Source: Akkermansia muciniphila
GTDB lineage: Bacteria > Verrucomicrobiota > Kiritimatiellia > RFP12 > UBA1067
DNA length: 37,221 nt
NCBI GenBank assembly: GCA_945870145.1
Contig: CAMBQV010000009.1
Location: 1-37,221, forward strand
Direction of reading: 5' to 3'
Shown: positions 23,417 through 31,068 of the stretch, piece after piece
Position numbering within the stretch: the stretch's first letter is position 1
Layout of the letters: every line of letters begins with the position of its first letter
Translations under genes and position numbers: made by a program
The notes under the pieces: generated by a model
Seen by the model: the letters and a program-made list of their open reading frames with translations, nothing else
What the model was told of the DNA's origin: nothing
Database searches by the model: none

Positions 23417-26400
23417 AGAATACGCTGATCAGAGCCTCCGCTGGAACAGGCAAGACCTTTGCGCTCGCCACGCGCATGATCCGTCTCCTGCTCCTAAATG
23501 TCGAGCCTCACCATGTCGTGGCCCTCACCTTCTCGCGCGCTGCCGCAGGCGAAATTTTCAACAAGATAGCGGAACGCCTCGCCAAGGCCGCCTCGTCCGA
23601 TGCTTACGCACTGGAAGAGTCCGGCTATATCCTTCAGGAGCTCGACCCCGCGCAGGCCCAGGCCCTCCGCACGGTGTATGGTCCCTCGATTTCCCGTGCG
23701 ACCTTTGTCAGCCTCCTGCGCAAGCTGATCGCGACCCAGCATGCCAGCTTGATCGGCACGATCGACAGCTTCATGACCCGCCTCGTCCAGGCCTTTCCCT
23801 TGGAGCTCGGACTTCAGGGGCAGATGACGATCATGGAGGACTACCGCATCCAACGCGAAAAGAACGTCGCGGTCCACGCAGTCCTCAGCCGCGCGGCAAC
23901 CAGCCAGCAGAGCCAGCTCTTTTTCGATGCCTTCCGCCTCGCCACCTTTGGACGCGAAACCAAATCGTTTGCTGAAAAACTCGCCGCCTTCCTGGATAAC
24001 TGGCACGACATCCTACTCGACTGTCCTGCTCAGGAGGCCTGGGGTCAGCCCGCGATCATCTGGCCCGCAGGTTCGCCCCTCGTGTTGTCCCCGGAGCGTC
24101 TGAACCGCGAGAGGCTGGTAACCCTCGCAGATCGTCTCCGCGATGAGATCGGTCCTGGCTGGGGTGCGGGTAGAGAGGCTGAGCAGTGGAACAAATTCTG
24201 CGACTTTGTCCGCACCTTCAACAATTTAATCCCCTCCGGGATCGGCTCCGGGATCACGAACGTCCTGAATGCCTATAGCCCGCGTGAGACTTCGCTGGTC
24301 ATCAAGTATTATCGCATGGAACGTTGCTTCACAGGCCAGGAGGCGCAACTCATCCGGGACGCTATAGAAACGCTCTACGGCCTCGTGCTCCATGCGCGCT
24401 GCCAGACCACGCAAGGCATCTATACGCTCATGACCCAGATCGAAGCGGCCTATGATCAGAAGACGCGCAATCAGGGACTCCTGACCTTCGCTGATATCCC
24501 GCGCCTGATCACTCGCCTGGACGAGGCTGTCCGCCAGAACATTGAGTACCGCTTTGACAGCCGCTTCAGCCATTGGGCGCTGGATGAATTTCAGGACACC
24601 TCCCATGCGCAGTGGAATGCGATTCGCAATCTCGTTGACGAAGCCCTCCAGTCAGACCAGCCCGACCACTCCCTCTTTATCGTGGGCGACATGAAGCAGG
24701 CCATCTATGGCTGGCGCGGCGGCGATGTCGCGATCTTCGAACAGGAGGCCGGCACCGGCAACTATGAACTTGAGGACCTGAACACCTCGTATCGGTACTG
24801 CCCGCAGATCGCCGAAGCGGTCAACCGCATCTTCGATGGCGAAAGAATCCGCAGCTTCCTCGTTGGCGCTGTTAACGAGGCTGGTGCGAAGTGGCAGAGC
24901 CTCTGGCGCAAACATGTTTCCAAGCAACCTGATGGCTTCGTCTCTGTGGAGCGCGTGCGCGAGAAGAGCAGCGATGATGGCGAAAGCAAGGTTGATCCTT
25001 ACATCGAAGCGACCTGCGCTCAGCTTCAGGAGATCCAGCCGTGGACGCGCGGCTTGAGTGCCGCCATCCTGGTGCGTGCCAACGACCATGGGAAGGCCTT
25101 TGCAGAGGGGCTGCGGCGCGAAGGTATCCCCGCAGTCTGGGAAGGCGAAAGCGCCATCAGCGACACACCTGTTGTGACCGCGCTGCTCCACCTCCTACAG
25201 GTCGCGGAACATCCGGACAACACCCTCGCGTGGGAACATGTCTGCGCCACGCCGCTCGCCAGAACCCTCTTTCAGAAAGCCTGCTCATTGCCAAGGGAGC
25301 AGGGGGTGGCCCTGCTCTCCCAGCGTGTGCTGGATGATGTCTCCCGCCTCGGCTTGTCGCGGGCGCTCAGCACCTACATCGAGGCGCTCGGCGGAGGCGG
25401 TATGGACAGCTTTACGCAGACACGGCTCGAAGCGCTTCTGCAGGCTGCCACGCAATTCAGCGCCAGTGCCGACCCTGAGACCACGCTCTCCGACTTCGCC
25501 ACGTTTGTGGACGCCTTTACGACCCGCGATGTGGCCGACACCTCGACAGTCAAGATTCTCACTATTCATCGCAGCAAGGGCCTCGGCTTCGACGTGGTCT
25601 TTGTGCCGCTCCTCGAACATCAAGGTATTGATGCGCAGCGGTCGAACGAGGTGCTCTGCGGTTCGGGCAACGCCTGGCTGCTGACTCAACCCGGACAGCA
25701 GCTCGTGGCTGCGGATGAGGTGTTGGCAGCGGCCGCCAGTCGCGCCTTGAACAGCGATGTCTTTGAGGGCCTCTGCGTCAACTACGTCGCCATGACCCGC
25801 GCCAAGCGTGCCCTCTACGTGCTGCTCAAGTCTGCGCCCAAGAAAAACTCCGAAGCGCTCTACTTCAGCAAACACATCGAGGGCGCCTTGGGTGGTGTAC
25901 CGTTTACACTCGGCGACCCGGCCTGGTTCACGCACGTAACGACGCTGCCCCCGTCTGAGGTCCCGCAACAGGCTGTACCCGCACTGCCCCGTCAAAAGCG
26001 CCAGCACATTCGCAGGGTCACGCCCTCCTCGGCGCATCACTACGGGAAAGCCGCCAGCGAGCTCTTCACACCGCAGAGTGGCCAGCTCGCAGCTGATCGT
26101 GGCACGCGTCTGCATGAAGCTCTCAGCACGATGGAGTGGCTCGCTGAGAACGCGCCGCAGCCGGCCGGGATTTCAAAAGACGATCTCGATCTCACGGTGG
26201 CATCCGCCTTCCGGGACGCGTTGAGACGTCCGTTGTCAGCCGTCGATCTCTGGCGCGAAACCTCCTTTGAGCTGGTCGTTGACGGTCAATGGATCTCCGG
26301 CACCTTCGACCGCGTGGTCTTTGTTGAAGAAGCGGGTCGGCGCAAAGCCGAGATTCTTGATTATAAATCCAACCGCCGGCGCGACGACGAAACTGAAGCA

Positions 26401-26544
26401 ACTTTTGCAGCGCGCATGCGCGAGACTTATGCCAGCCAGATGATCAGCTATTGTCAAGCTCTGGCACATCTCTCAAAGATTCCCGCCCGCGACATTCGCT
26501 GCACTTTGCTCCTGACCGACACACGCCAAGCAGTTAGCATGTAA
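23413..26544 (+). CDS. addA: AddA-like UvrD/RecB-family helicase-nuclease
   Basis: A 1043-aa SF1 helicase with a C-terminal nuclease. Motif I is ASAGTGKTFAL, motif Ia VVALTFSRAAAGEI, motif II LDEFQDTS, motif III IVGDMKQAIYGWRGGD, motif IV near DLNTSYR, motif V VKILTIHRSKGLGFDVVFVP, and motif VI VAMTRAKRALYV. The nuclease part has TRLHEAL (His), WISGTFDRVVF (Asp) and AEILDYKSNRR (Asp, Lys). This order is that of AddA. It is translationally coupled to addB, and the two should form one complex that resects DNA ends for recombination. It is slightly shorter than B. subtilis AddA (about 1230 aa). No recD or recC is present. Confidence 0.9.
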   Translation: MKNTLIRASAGTGKTFALATRMIRLLLLNVEPHHVVALTFSRAAAGEIFNKIAERLAKAASSDAYALEESGYILQELDPAQAQALRTVYGPSISRATFVSLLRKLIATQHASLIGTIDSFMTRLVQAFPLELGLQGQMTIMEDYRIQREKNVAVHAVLSRAATSQQSQLFFDAFRLATFGRETKSFAEKLAAFLDNWHDILLDCPAQEAWGQPAIIWPAGSPLVLSPERLNRERLVTLADRLRDEIGPGWGAGREAEQWNKFCDFVRTFNNLIPSGIGSGITNVLNAYSPRETSLVIKYYRMERCFTGQEAQLIRDAIETLYGLVLHARCQTTQGIYTLMTQIEAAYDQKTRNQGLLTFADIPRLITRLDEAVRQNIEYRFDSRFSHWALDEFQDTSHAQWNAIRNLVDEALQSDQPDHSLFIVGDMKQAIYGWRGGDVAIFEQEAGTGNYELEDLNTSYRYCPQIAEAVNRIFDGERIRSFLVGAVNEAGAKWQSLWRKHVSKQPDGFVSVERVREKSSDDGESKVDPYIEATCAQLQEIQPWTRGLSAAILVRANDHGKAFAEGLRREGIPAVWEGESAISDTPVVTALLHLLQVAEHPDNTLAWEHVCATPLARTLFQKACSLPREQGVALLSQRVLDDVSRLGLSRALSTYIEALGGGGMDSFTQTRLEALLQAATQFSASADPETTLSDFATFVDAFTTRDVADTSTVKILTIHRSKGLGFDVVFVPLLEHQGIDAQRSNEVLCGSGNAWLLTQPGQQLVAADEVLAAAASRALNSDVFEGLCVNYVAMTRAKRALYVLLKSAPKKNSEALYFSKHIEGALGGVPFTLGDPAWFTHVTTLPPSEVPQQAVPALPRQKRQHIRRVTPSSAHHYGKAASELFTPQSGQLAADRGTRLHEALSTMEWLAENAPQPAGISKDDLDLTVASAFRDALRRPLSAVDLWRETSFELVVDGQWISGTFDRVVFVEEAGRRKAEILDYKSNRRRDDETEATFAARMRETYASQMISYCQALAHLSKIPARDIRCTLLLTDTRQAVSM

Positions 26545-26589
26545 AAAAGCTTCAGCCTTGCCACGCCTGCCTCCGCTACCTTTCTCCTT

Positions 26590-26633
26590 CCTCTCTTAGA
26601 GAGGTTGACAGATGGAGGGATTCCGTTTAAACT
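26590..26633 (+). promoter_or_regulatory. Near-consensus sigma70 promoter of the lipoprotein gene with an abutting palindrome
   Basis: TTGACA (26605-26610) and TAAACT (26628-26633) are separated by 17 bp. The 15-bp palindrome CCTCTCTTAGAGAGG (26590-26604) ends exactly at the -35 box and is a possible operator or activator site. Transcription would start near 26640, giving a leader of about 112 nt with an imperfect hairpin near 26704-26724. Confidence 0.75.
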
Positions 26634-26751
26634 AGAAATTACTTGTGGATCATGCACCATGGCCAATGGGGCTGTGAGAAGGATTCACGTGGTGTGGCAG
26701 ACTCTGCCCGATGGTCGGGTGCAGCTGCCGGAGCATGAAAGGTGTGTTATT

Positions 26752-27183
26752 ATGAAGGTATGTATGTCGGTGGCAATGGTGGCTCTGTTCGGTTGTTTCA
26801 TCGTCGGTTGCAGCGGTGGTGGATCTGGTGCGAGCGAGACGAAGCCTATTGAGCAGGTGCAGGCTGAAGCGAAGACCATGGATACTGCAAAGCTTCAGGC
26901 TACGGTTGATTCCTATAAGGCCCAAATCGCCTCGAAGCAGGGTGAACTCGATAAGCTGTCAGCTAAGATCAAGGAACTGCAGCCTGATCTGGGTGCTGCG
27001 GCGAAGAATATGCTCGGTGGACTGACCGGCTCGGCTGATGCCAAGAGCGGCACTGCTGACCTCGAGAAGGCCAAGGCTGAGATCACCAAGCTGCAAGAGA
27101 GCAGCGGCAAGATCACCGAGAGCATCAAGGCGCTCCAAGAGCGCATGGATGTCTATGTGAAGCAGATGAGCGCTACGAAGTAA
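26752..27183 (+). CDS. Small coiled-coil lipoprotein
   Basis: A 143-aa exported lipoprotein. The signal peptide MKVCMSVAMVALFGCFIVGC ends in a lipobox (IVGC, Cys20), followed by a Ser/Gly linker (SGGGSGASE). The rest is highly charged, rich in Lys, Glu, Gln and Ala, and predicted to form a helical coiled coil (TVDSYKAQIASKQGELDKLS, LEKAKAEITKLQESSG and after). I cannot name a family; it resembles Lpp-like or periplasmic structural lipoproteins only in general layout. I chose the ATG at 26752, with GAAAGG 9 nt upstream. The open frame extends to a TTG at 26605, but that codon is the -35 box of the promoter. A strong terminator follows, so the gene is a well-expressed single unit. Confidence 0.85.
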   Translation: MKVCMSVAMVALFGCFIVGCSGGGSGASETKPIEQVQAEAKTMDTAKLQATVDSYKAQIASKQGELDKLSAKIKELQPDLGAAAKNMLGGLTGSADAKSGTADLEKAKAEITKLQESSGKITESIKALQERMDVYVKQMSATK

Positions 27184-27202
27184 TCCAGCGCTTAGCGATA
27201 AA

Positions 27203-27246
27203 AAAAGCGGCACTCGCAGATATTCTGCAAGTGCCTTTTTTGTTTT
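27203..27246 (+). terminator. Intrinsic terminator of the lipoprotein gene
   Basis: The stem GGCACTCGCAGA / TCTGCAAGTGCC (27209-27220 and 27224-27235; one internal mismatch) has a 3-nt loop and is followed by a run of T (27236-27240, then TG and more T). A-rich sequence precedes it. Confidence 0.9.
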
Positions 27247-27250
27247 CTCT

Positions 27251-27296
27251 TCCTACCACCTACCACCTACGACCTACAACCTAATCCCCTACAGCC
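27251..27296. repeat. Phrase-type tandem repeat, word 'cctaccac'
   Basis: Drifting copies of an 8-nt word follow one another: cctaccac, ctaccacc, tacgacct, acaaccta, ctacagcc. The word CTACAACCT recurs at 29785-29814. Confidence 0.6.
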
Positions 27297-27327
27297 TGAA
27301 ATAAAATTCCTTCGGAATTTTATTTCA
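27297..27327. repeat. Perfect 14-bp inverted repeat over the phosphoribosyltransferase stop codon
   Basis: TGAAATAAAATTCC (27297-27310) and GGAATTTTATTTCA (27314-27327) flank a 3-nt loop. The TAA stop of the minus-strand gene lies inside the right arm. It may be a 3' stabilising hairpin or part of a terminator, although the T content lies in the stem rather than after it. Confidence 0.65.
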
Positions 27328-27859
27328 ACAACGCATAAAGCTCGGGATCTTTTATTTTGATCTCGTCGCGGGTTAGCCCATCCATCTCATGCGGGAAGAC
27401 GATCCAATCCTCGGTTTCGCGTAAAAAGAAATCAGGCCGGAGCGTGGTCTTGTTCTGCCCGGGCTTCCAGTAGACCGTGGCAAGCTTGAAATCAATGTCG
27501 CAGATGGCGAGCCGCTCGTAGACCGCGCGGGCTGTCATGCCGGAGTCAAAAACGTCGTCCACGACTAGGAGTTTGATTCCCTTTGGAAGTCCGTCAAAGA
27601 TTTCATCCGCATGCTCAAAGCGAACTTCGTGGCTGGAGTTGAGGCCTGTATAGGAGTTGCATTTGATGATCTGATGGCGGAGTTTGATCCCATGGAATAC
27701 AAAGAATTCGTGAATCGCCATGCCGACCGGTGCGCCACCTCGCCAGAGTGCCAAAATGTAGTCCGGCACCCATTCAGAGTCCATGACCATCCGCGCCAGC
27801 CGCCAGCTGTCATGCAGATAGTCGTTTGCGGAGAGATAAATCTTGCTGATGTTACTCAT
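27320..27859 (-). CDS. Phosphoribosyltransferase-family protein
   Basis: A 179-aa type I phosphoribosyltransferase fold protein. The PRPP-binding motif is VVDDVFDSGMTARA, and YILALWRGGAPVG forms the early loop. This pattern resembles xanthine/hypoxanthine-guanine phosphoribosyltransferases and the related archaeal-type enzymes, and the substrate base cannot be assigned. The N-terminus (KIYLSANDYLHDSWRLARMV) is typical of the Gpt-like group. The ATG overlaps the prepilin peptidase stop (ATGA), so the two are co-translated. The stop codon lies in a perfect hairpin. Confidence 0.85.
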   Translation of the reverse strand: MSNISKIYLSANDYLHDSWRLARMVMDSEWVPDYILALWRGGAPVGMAIHEFFVFHGIKLRHQIIKCNSYTGLNSSHEVRFEHADEIFDGLPKGIKLLVVDDVFDSGMTARAVYERLAICDIDFKLATVYWKPGQNKTTLRPDFFLRETEDWIVFPHEMDGLTRDEIKIKDPELYALLK

Positions 27860-28707
27860 ATCTGCATGAACCTCCAGTAGAGGGTTAATAAGGAGGGGCC
27901 GTAGAAGAGCCAGATTAACGCCCCGGCCGCAATATAGGGGCCAAAGGGAATCTCGCTCTTCATCTTAGCACTACGCAGGCCAATCAGGGTGAGGCCAACG
28001 ATGCTGCCGAGGAAAGAGGATGCCACAATCGTGAAGAGTACGGCCTTCCATCCTAAAAAGGCACCGATCGCGCCCAAGAGTTTGACATCGCCAAAGCCCA
28101 TCGCCTCTTTCTTGAAAATCTTCTCGCCAATCCAAGCGATGGCGTATAGGGAACAGAAACCGAGGGAGAGTCCGAGGCAGGAGTGCAACAGCCCCTTCCA
28201 CCAGATCTCCTGTCCTTGCAGAGAGGGGACTAAGACGCAGAGGATCGGCCCCACCACCATACCGCCGATTGTTACCTCGTCCGGCAAGATGTAGTGTTCA
28301 AAATCAACAAAGGTGCCTAGGATCAATCCGGAAATAAAGAGCCAATAGATGGGGATGATCAGTGGGTTAGGAATGGGTTGCAACAACAGCGCCCCGGGCT
28401 GAATCCATTGCAAATAGACCATAAGGAACAAGGTGGCGGTCAGCAGTTCAACCAAGGTGTAGCGCACGGAGATTGGGCCTTTGCACGAGGCACATTTGCC
28501 GCGCAGGAAACACCAGCTCAAAACCGGGATATTCAGGTACCACGGAATAAAGCTTCCGCAGTGAGGACAGTGGGAACGGGGTGTAACGATCGATTCTTCC
28601 CGCGGCATACGGTAGATGCAGACATTTAAGAAGCTGCCGACAGACACCCCGAAAAGTGTCGAGAAGACAGCAAACAATACGAAATAAAAAAAGGGTTCAT
28701 CCATCAT
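27856..28707 (-). CDS. pilD: Prepilin peptidase (type IV leader peptidase/methyltransferase)
   Basis: A 283-aa inner-membrane aspartic protease that cleaves and N-methylates type IV prepilins or pseudopilins. The N-terminal GSFLNVCIYRMPRE is followed by the two zinc CxxC pairs (CPHCGSFIPWY and CASCKGPISVRY) of the methylation domain. The catalytic Asp residues sit in FVDFEHYILPDE and in MGFGDVKLLGAIGA. Eight or so hydrophobic helices are visible. No pilin gene is in the window, so pilus and secretion substrates must be elsewhere. I chose the ATG at 28707 (MMDEPFFYF), with GAGGAG about 10 nt upstream; the frame is open to 28725. It is co-transcribed with the phosphoribosyltransferase gene. Confidence 0.95.
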   Translation of the reverse strand: MMDEPFFYFVLFAVFSTLFGVSVGSFLNVCIYRMPREESIVTPRSHCPHCGSFIPWYLNIPVLSWCFLRGKCASCKGPISVRYTLVELLTATLFLMVYLQWIQPGALLLQPIPNPLIIPIYWLFISGLILGTFVDFEHYILPDEVTIGGMVVGPILCVLVPSLQGQEIWWKGLLHSCLGLSLGFCSLYAIAWIGEKIFKKEAMGFGDVKLLGAIGAFLGWKAVLFTIVASSFLGSIVGLTLIGLRSAKMKSEIPFGPYIAAGALIWLFYGPSLLTLYWRFMQI

Positions 28708-28744
28708 ATTGTGCATGCTCCTCAAAACGCAAGCTTGTTTCCAG

Positions 28745-28811
28745 ATGGTCAGAAATCAGAATTTAGAATGGACGTTCCATTCTGTCTCCTGACTTCTGAC
28801 TTCTGAATCTG
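28745..28811. repeat. Palindromic phrase repeat (family CAGAATGG/ATTCTGA), second copy
   Basis: AGAATGGA and TCCATTCT form a perfect 8-bp inverted repeat, flanked by copies of 'cttctgac'. Read on the minus strand it aligns closely with 16972-17040: both contain CAGAATGG, a short loop, ATTCT, AATTCT and TTCTGAC in the same order. Confidence 0.65.
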
Positions 28812-29723
28812 TTACTTCACTTCTTTGACGATCGTCGTGGCGGCCTTGAGGATGCCAGCGACATTCGCGAGGTCGGAAGGAATGATCATCGTGTTGTTCG
28901 TCTTGGCCAACTTGCCGAACTCACCTAGGTACTGCTGTGCGAGCTGCATGTTAACAGCCTCCGCACCACCCTTATCGCTGATTGCGGCTGCAACGCGCTG
29001 GATACCTGTCGCCTGAGCCTGTGCAACCAGGAGAATTTCCTGTGAACGACCTTCAGCTTCATTGATGCGCTTCATCTTTTCACCTTCGGACTTGGCGATC
29101 GCTTCCTGCTTATCACCTTCTGCGCGGTTGATCTTGGCCTGACGGTCACCTTCGGATTCAGCAATCAAGGCACGCTTTTCACGCTCGGCGCGCATCTGCT
29201 TTTCCATGGCGTCACGGATGGTCTGAGGAGGCGTGATGTTCTTGATCTCATAACGGGTCACCTTGATGCCCCAGGGATCAGAGGCCTTGTCAACGGCTTC
29301 AACGATTTGACAGTTCACCAACGTACGTTCTTCAAAGCTCTTGTCCAATTCCAGCTTACCCATCTCACTACGCATCGTGGTCTGTGCCAGCTGCGTGGTG
29401 GCGAAGAGGTAGTTGCCGATGCCGTAGGAGGCCTTGGCCGGATCCATGACCTGGAGGTAGAGGATGCCGTCAACTTCAACGGTGATGTTGTCACGTGTGA
29501 TACATTGTTGGGGCGGAACGTCAATCGCCTGTTCCTTCAGCGTGTGCTTGTAGGCGACATTGTCAACGATCGGCACGAGGATGTGCAAGCCAGCATCCAA
29601 GGTCTTGTAATACTTGCCGAGGCGTTCGACAATGAAGGCTTGTTTTTGAGGGACGATTCGAATGCACTTCAAGATCGTATAGACGACGAGTGCTGCGATA
29701 GCATAACCAATGAACGTGGGCAT
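28812..29723 (-). CDS. SPFH/Band 7 (stomatin-like, QmcA-type) membrane protein
   Basis: A 303-aa protein with one N-terminal membrane helix (FIGYAIAALVVYTILKCI) and an SPFH domain starting at IVPQKQAFIVERLGKYYKTLDAGLHI. The core contains DVPPQQCITRDNITVEVDGILYLQVMD and IVEAVDKASDPWGIKVTRYEIKNI. A long Glu/Lys/Ala helix follows (EKRALIAESEGDRQAKINRA and on), the oligomerisation coil of stomatins, then a C-terminal NNTMIIPSDLANVAGI. Such proteins form large ring assemblies that organise membrane proteases and lipids. AAGGAG lies 9 nt before the ATG. The upstream NfeD gene on the same strand is its usual partner. Confidence 0.95.
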   Translation of the reverse strand: MPTFIGYAIAALVVYTILKCIRIVPQKQAFIVERLGKYYKTLDAGLHILVPIVDNVAYKHTLKEQAIDVPPQQCITRDNITVEVDGILYLQVMDPAKASYGIGNYLFATTQLAQTTMRSEMGKLELDKSFEERTLVNCQIVEAVDKASDPWGIKVTRYEIKNITPPQTIRDAMEKQMRAEREKRALIAESEGDRQAKINRAEGDKQEAIAKSEGEKMKRINEAEGRSQEILLVAQAQATGIQRVAAAISDKGGAEAVNMQLAQQYLGEFGKLAKTNNTMIIPSDLANVAGILKAATTIVKEVK

Positions 29724-29784
29724 GGTTGTTTTCTCCTTGTTGTTGTGTTGTTAGTGAAAATAGGTTTTTAGGGTGTAGGCGTTT

Positions 29785-29814
29785 AGGTTGTAGGTTAAGA
29801 ATAGTCTACAACCT
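29785..29814. repeat. Inverted phrase repeat between the NfeD and SPFH genes
   Basis: AGGTTGTAG (29785-29793) and CTACAACCT (29806-29814) form a perfect 9-bp stem with a 12-nt loop. The word equals that of the repeat at 27251-27296. It may attenuate read-through from the NfeD gene or set a processing point. Confidence 0.55.
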
Positions 29815-29820
29815 GCCACC

Positions 29821-30252
29821 TTAGCTCAACGCCTCGACGGTAAAGGTCAGGTTTTTCTTGCACTTGATGATCACAGGGGTGTTAACCTCAATTTCCTGTT
29901 CAGACTCGGCTGTCCAGTTCGAACCATTGAACTCCACACGGCCTGGCTGGTTGGGCGTGATGCGCACAACGACCATGGCACGCTTGCCTGAGTAGGCGTC
30001 TGTTGTCCCGTCGCTCACCTCTGCTGTACCCGAGAAGGTTTTCTTCAGGGTTTTGCGCAACAGAAGGATGAAGAGGACGGAGAAGATTGAGAATAACACC
30101 CATTGAGCTGATTCCGGCAAGCCAGGCACCAGCCACGTGATCAACGCTACCACAAGGGCGGCGAGGCCGAAGAAAATCGAGACGAGTCCAGGGGTCATGA
30201 CCTCAAGAATGATTAAGACGATCCCGAGATAGAACCAATAAAGTGCTGTCAT
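29821..30252 (-). CDS. NfeD-like membrane protein
   Basis: A 143-aa protein of the short NfeD type. Three or four membrane helices occupy the first ~75 residues (YWFYLGIVLIILEVMTPGLV, IFFGLAALVVALITWL, SAQWVLFSIFSVLFILLL). The C-terminal ~60 residues form an OB-fold domain (GKRAMVVVRITPNQPGRVEF, IEVNTPVIIKCKKNLTFTV). NfeD and SPFH proteins are encoded together in many bacteria and act as a pair. AAGGG lies upstream of the ATG, and a good promoter is present further up. Confidence 0.93.
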   Translation of the reverse strand: MTALYWFYLGIVLIILEVMTPGLVSIFFGLAALVVALITWLVPGLPESAQWVLFSIFSVLFILLLRKTLKKTFSGTAEVSDGTTDAYSGKRAMVVVRITPNQPGRVEFNGSNWTAESEQEIEVNTPVIIKCKKNLTFTVEALS

Positions 30253-30292
30253 AAGTGATTAACCCTTCGTTTTTTATTTTTGTACAGTGAAA

Positions 30293-30321
30293 ATAGTAAG
30301 GCAGTTCCAGTCATAAGTCAA
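30293..30321 (-). promoter_or_regulatory. Sigma70-type promoter of the NfeD-SPFH operon
   Basis: On the minus strand TTGACT (30316-30321) and TACTAT (30293-30298) are separated by 17 bp. The leader is about 35 nt and ends with AAGGG before the ATG at 30252. Confidence 0.7.
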
Positions 30322-30356
30322 TGCTAACTAACGCTAGGCATCCGATTTGCATCCGA

Positions 30357-30815
30357 TTACTTCGCGCCATAAACGCCCTTTTCACAAGCCATGACAAAAC
30401 TCTCGACAATGGTCTTCATCTGTTGCCACTCATCCCGGATGCGGTTGGACTCTTGACGGTCGATCTTGCCGTCGTCGGTCATGCCGACGGAGATCACATC
30501 GATCAGGTCAGAAAACTCCTTGAGAATCTTGTGGGTCTGCTGGATCATGTTGGGCAGGGTGCTCTTGTTGCTGGAGGTGTCTGCCACAAAGACACCGCCT
30601 GCTTGACCACAGAGCCAGTCAATCGGCGAGTGGTCTCCGGTCAGACGGACGATCTGCGCCACGCGGTCCAGAGGATTGACAGCCCCAGAATCATCTGTGC
30701 TCTTGTTTGGCTCGCACCACTTGTAGAGGAGTGGCGCGGAAAGGCCTAATTCCGTGGCGCAGTGCTTGACGCCCTGTTTCTTGAAACACTGACTCAGTAG
30801 CTCATGACTTTCCAT
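30357..30815 (-). CDS. Phage CII-like DNA-binding regulator
   Basis: A 152-aa protein resembling the phage regulatory protein CII family (PF06892 type). The N-terminal helix-turn-helix reads FKKQGVKHCATELGLSAPLLYKWCEP, where the ELGLS turn and LLYKW recognition helix fit a Cro/C1-like fold. A loop (STDDSGAVNPLDRVAQIVRLTG) leads to PIDWLCGQAGGVFV, a motif typical of these proteins. A C-terminal helical half (IQQTHKILKEFSDLIDVIS) probably oligomerises. No prophage gene is nearby, so it seems to be a domesticated regulator. AGGAG lies 9 nt before the ATG. A perfect TATAAT is present about 90 nt upstream. Confidence 0.8.
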   Translation of the reverse strand: MESHELLSQCFKKQGVKHCATELGLSAPLLYKWCEPNKSTDDSGAVNPLDRVAQIVRLTGDHSPIDWLCGQAGGVFVADTSSNKSTLPNMIQQTHKILKEFSDLIDVISVGMTDDGKIDRQESNRIRDEWQQMKTIVESFVMACEKGVYGAK

Positions 30816-30907
30816 TGTGCGACGCTCCTCTCAATTCCTCAAGCTGGGGTTGTTCCACTTCGCTGCTTGAATGTTGATAATCATAGTGCATCCCTCAGCC
30901 GCTTGCT

Positions 30908-30913
30908 ATTATA
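30908..30913 (-). promoter_or_regulatory. Perfect -10 box (TATAAT) upstream of the CII-like gene
   Basis: TATAAT on the minus strand would start transcription near 30901, giving a leader of about 85 nt. No good -35 box is present at the right distance, so an activator may be needed. Confidence 0.4.
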
Positions 30914-30944
30914 CATTCAAAGTAATTTTATAAGGCGAAAGAGA

Positions 30945-31040
30945 AGTTCTAAAGTTCTAAAATGCTAAAGTTCTAAAGTTGTTTGACGCAAGGATTGAAG
31001 GACACAAGGACGCAAGATTTTAGAACTCTCGAACTTCTCC
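30945..31040. repeat. Phrase-type repeats, words 'aagttcta' and 'cacaaggacgc'
   Basis: Copies of AAGTTCTAAA (four in a row with one variant) are followed by 'gacgcaaggattgaaggac' and 'acaaggacgcaag', then the inverse word TTTTAGAACT. The same word appears at the 3' end of the Hem fusion gene (minus strand GTTCTAAAGTGCTAG, encoding VLKC and stop). Confidence 0.65.
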
Positions 31041-31068
31041 GGCGCGGCGTAGCTTTAGCGAAGACGGC
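31041..31068 (+). repeat. Dispersed palindromic repeat, family 1, copy B
   Basis: The element reads GGCGCGGCGTAGC, then TTTA, then GCGAAGACGGC. It has the same orientation as copy A and touches the stop codon of the Hem fusion gene. Confidence 0.6.

Noticed and set aside
26605-26751. Longer N-terminus of the lipoprotein starting at TTG 26605
   Set aside because: The TTG is the first part of the -35 box and lies upstream of the expected transcript start. The ATG at 26752 gives a proper signal peptide with a lipobox.
27251-27296. CRISPR-like array in the repeat-rich spacers
   Set aside because: Repeats are 8-12 nt, degenerate and without unique spacers of fixed length; no cas gene is present.
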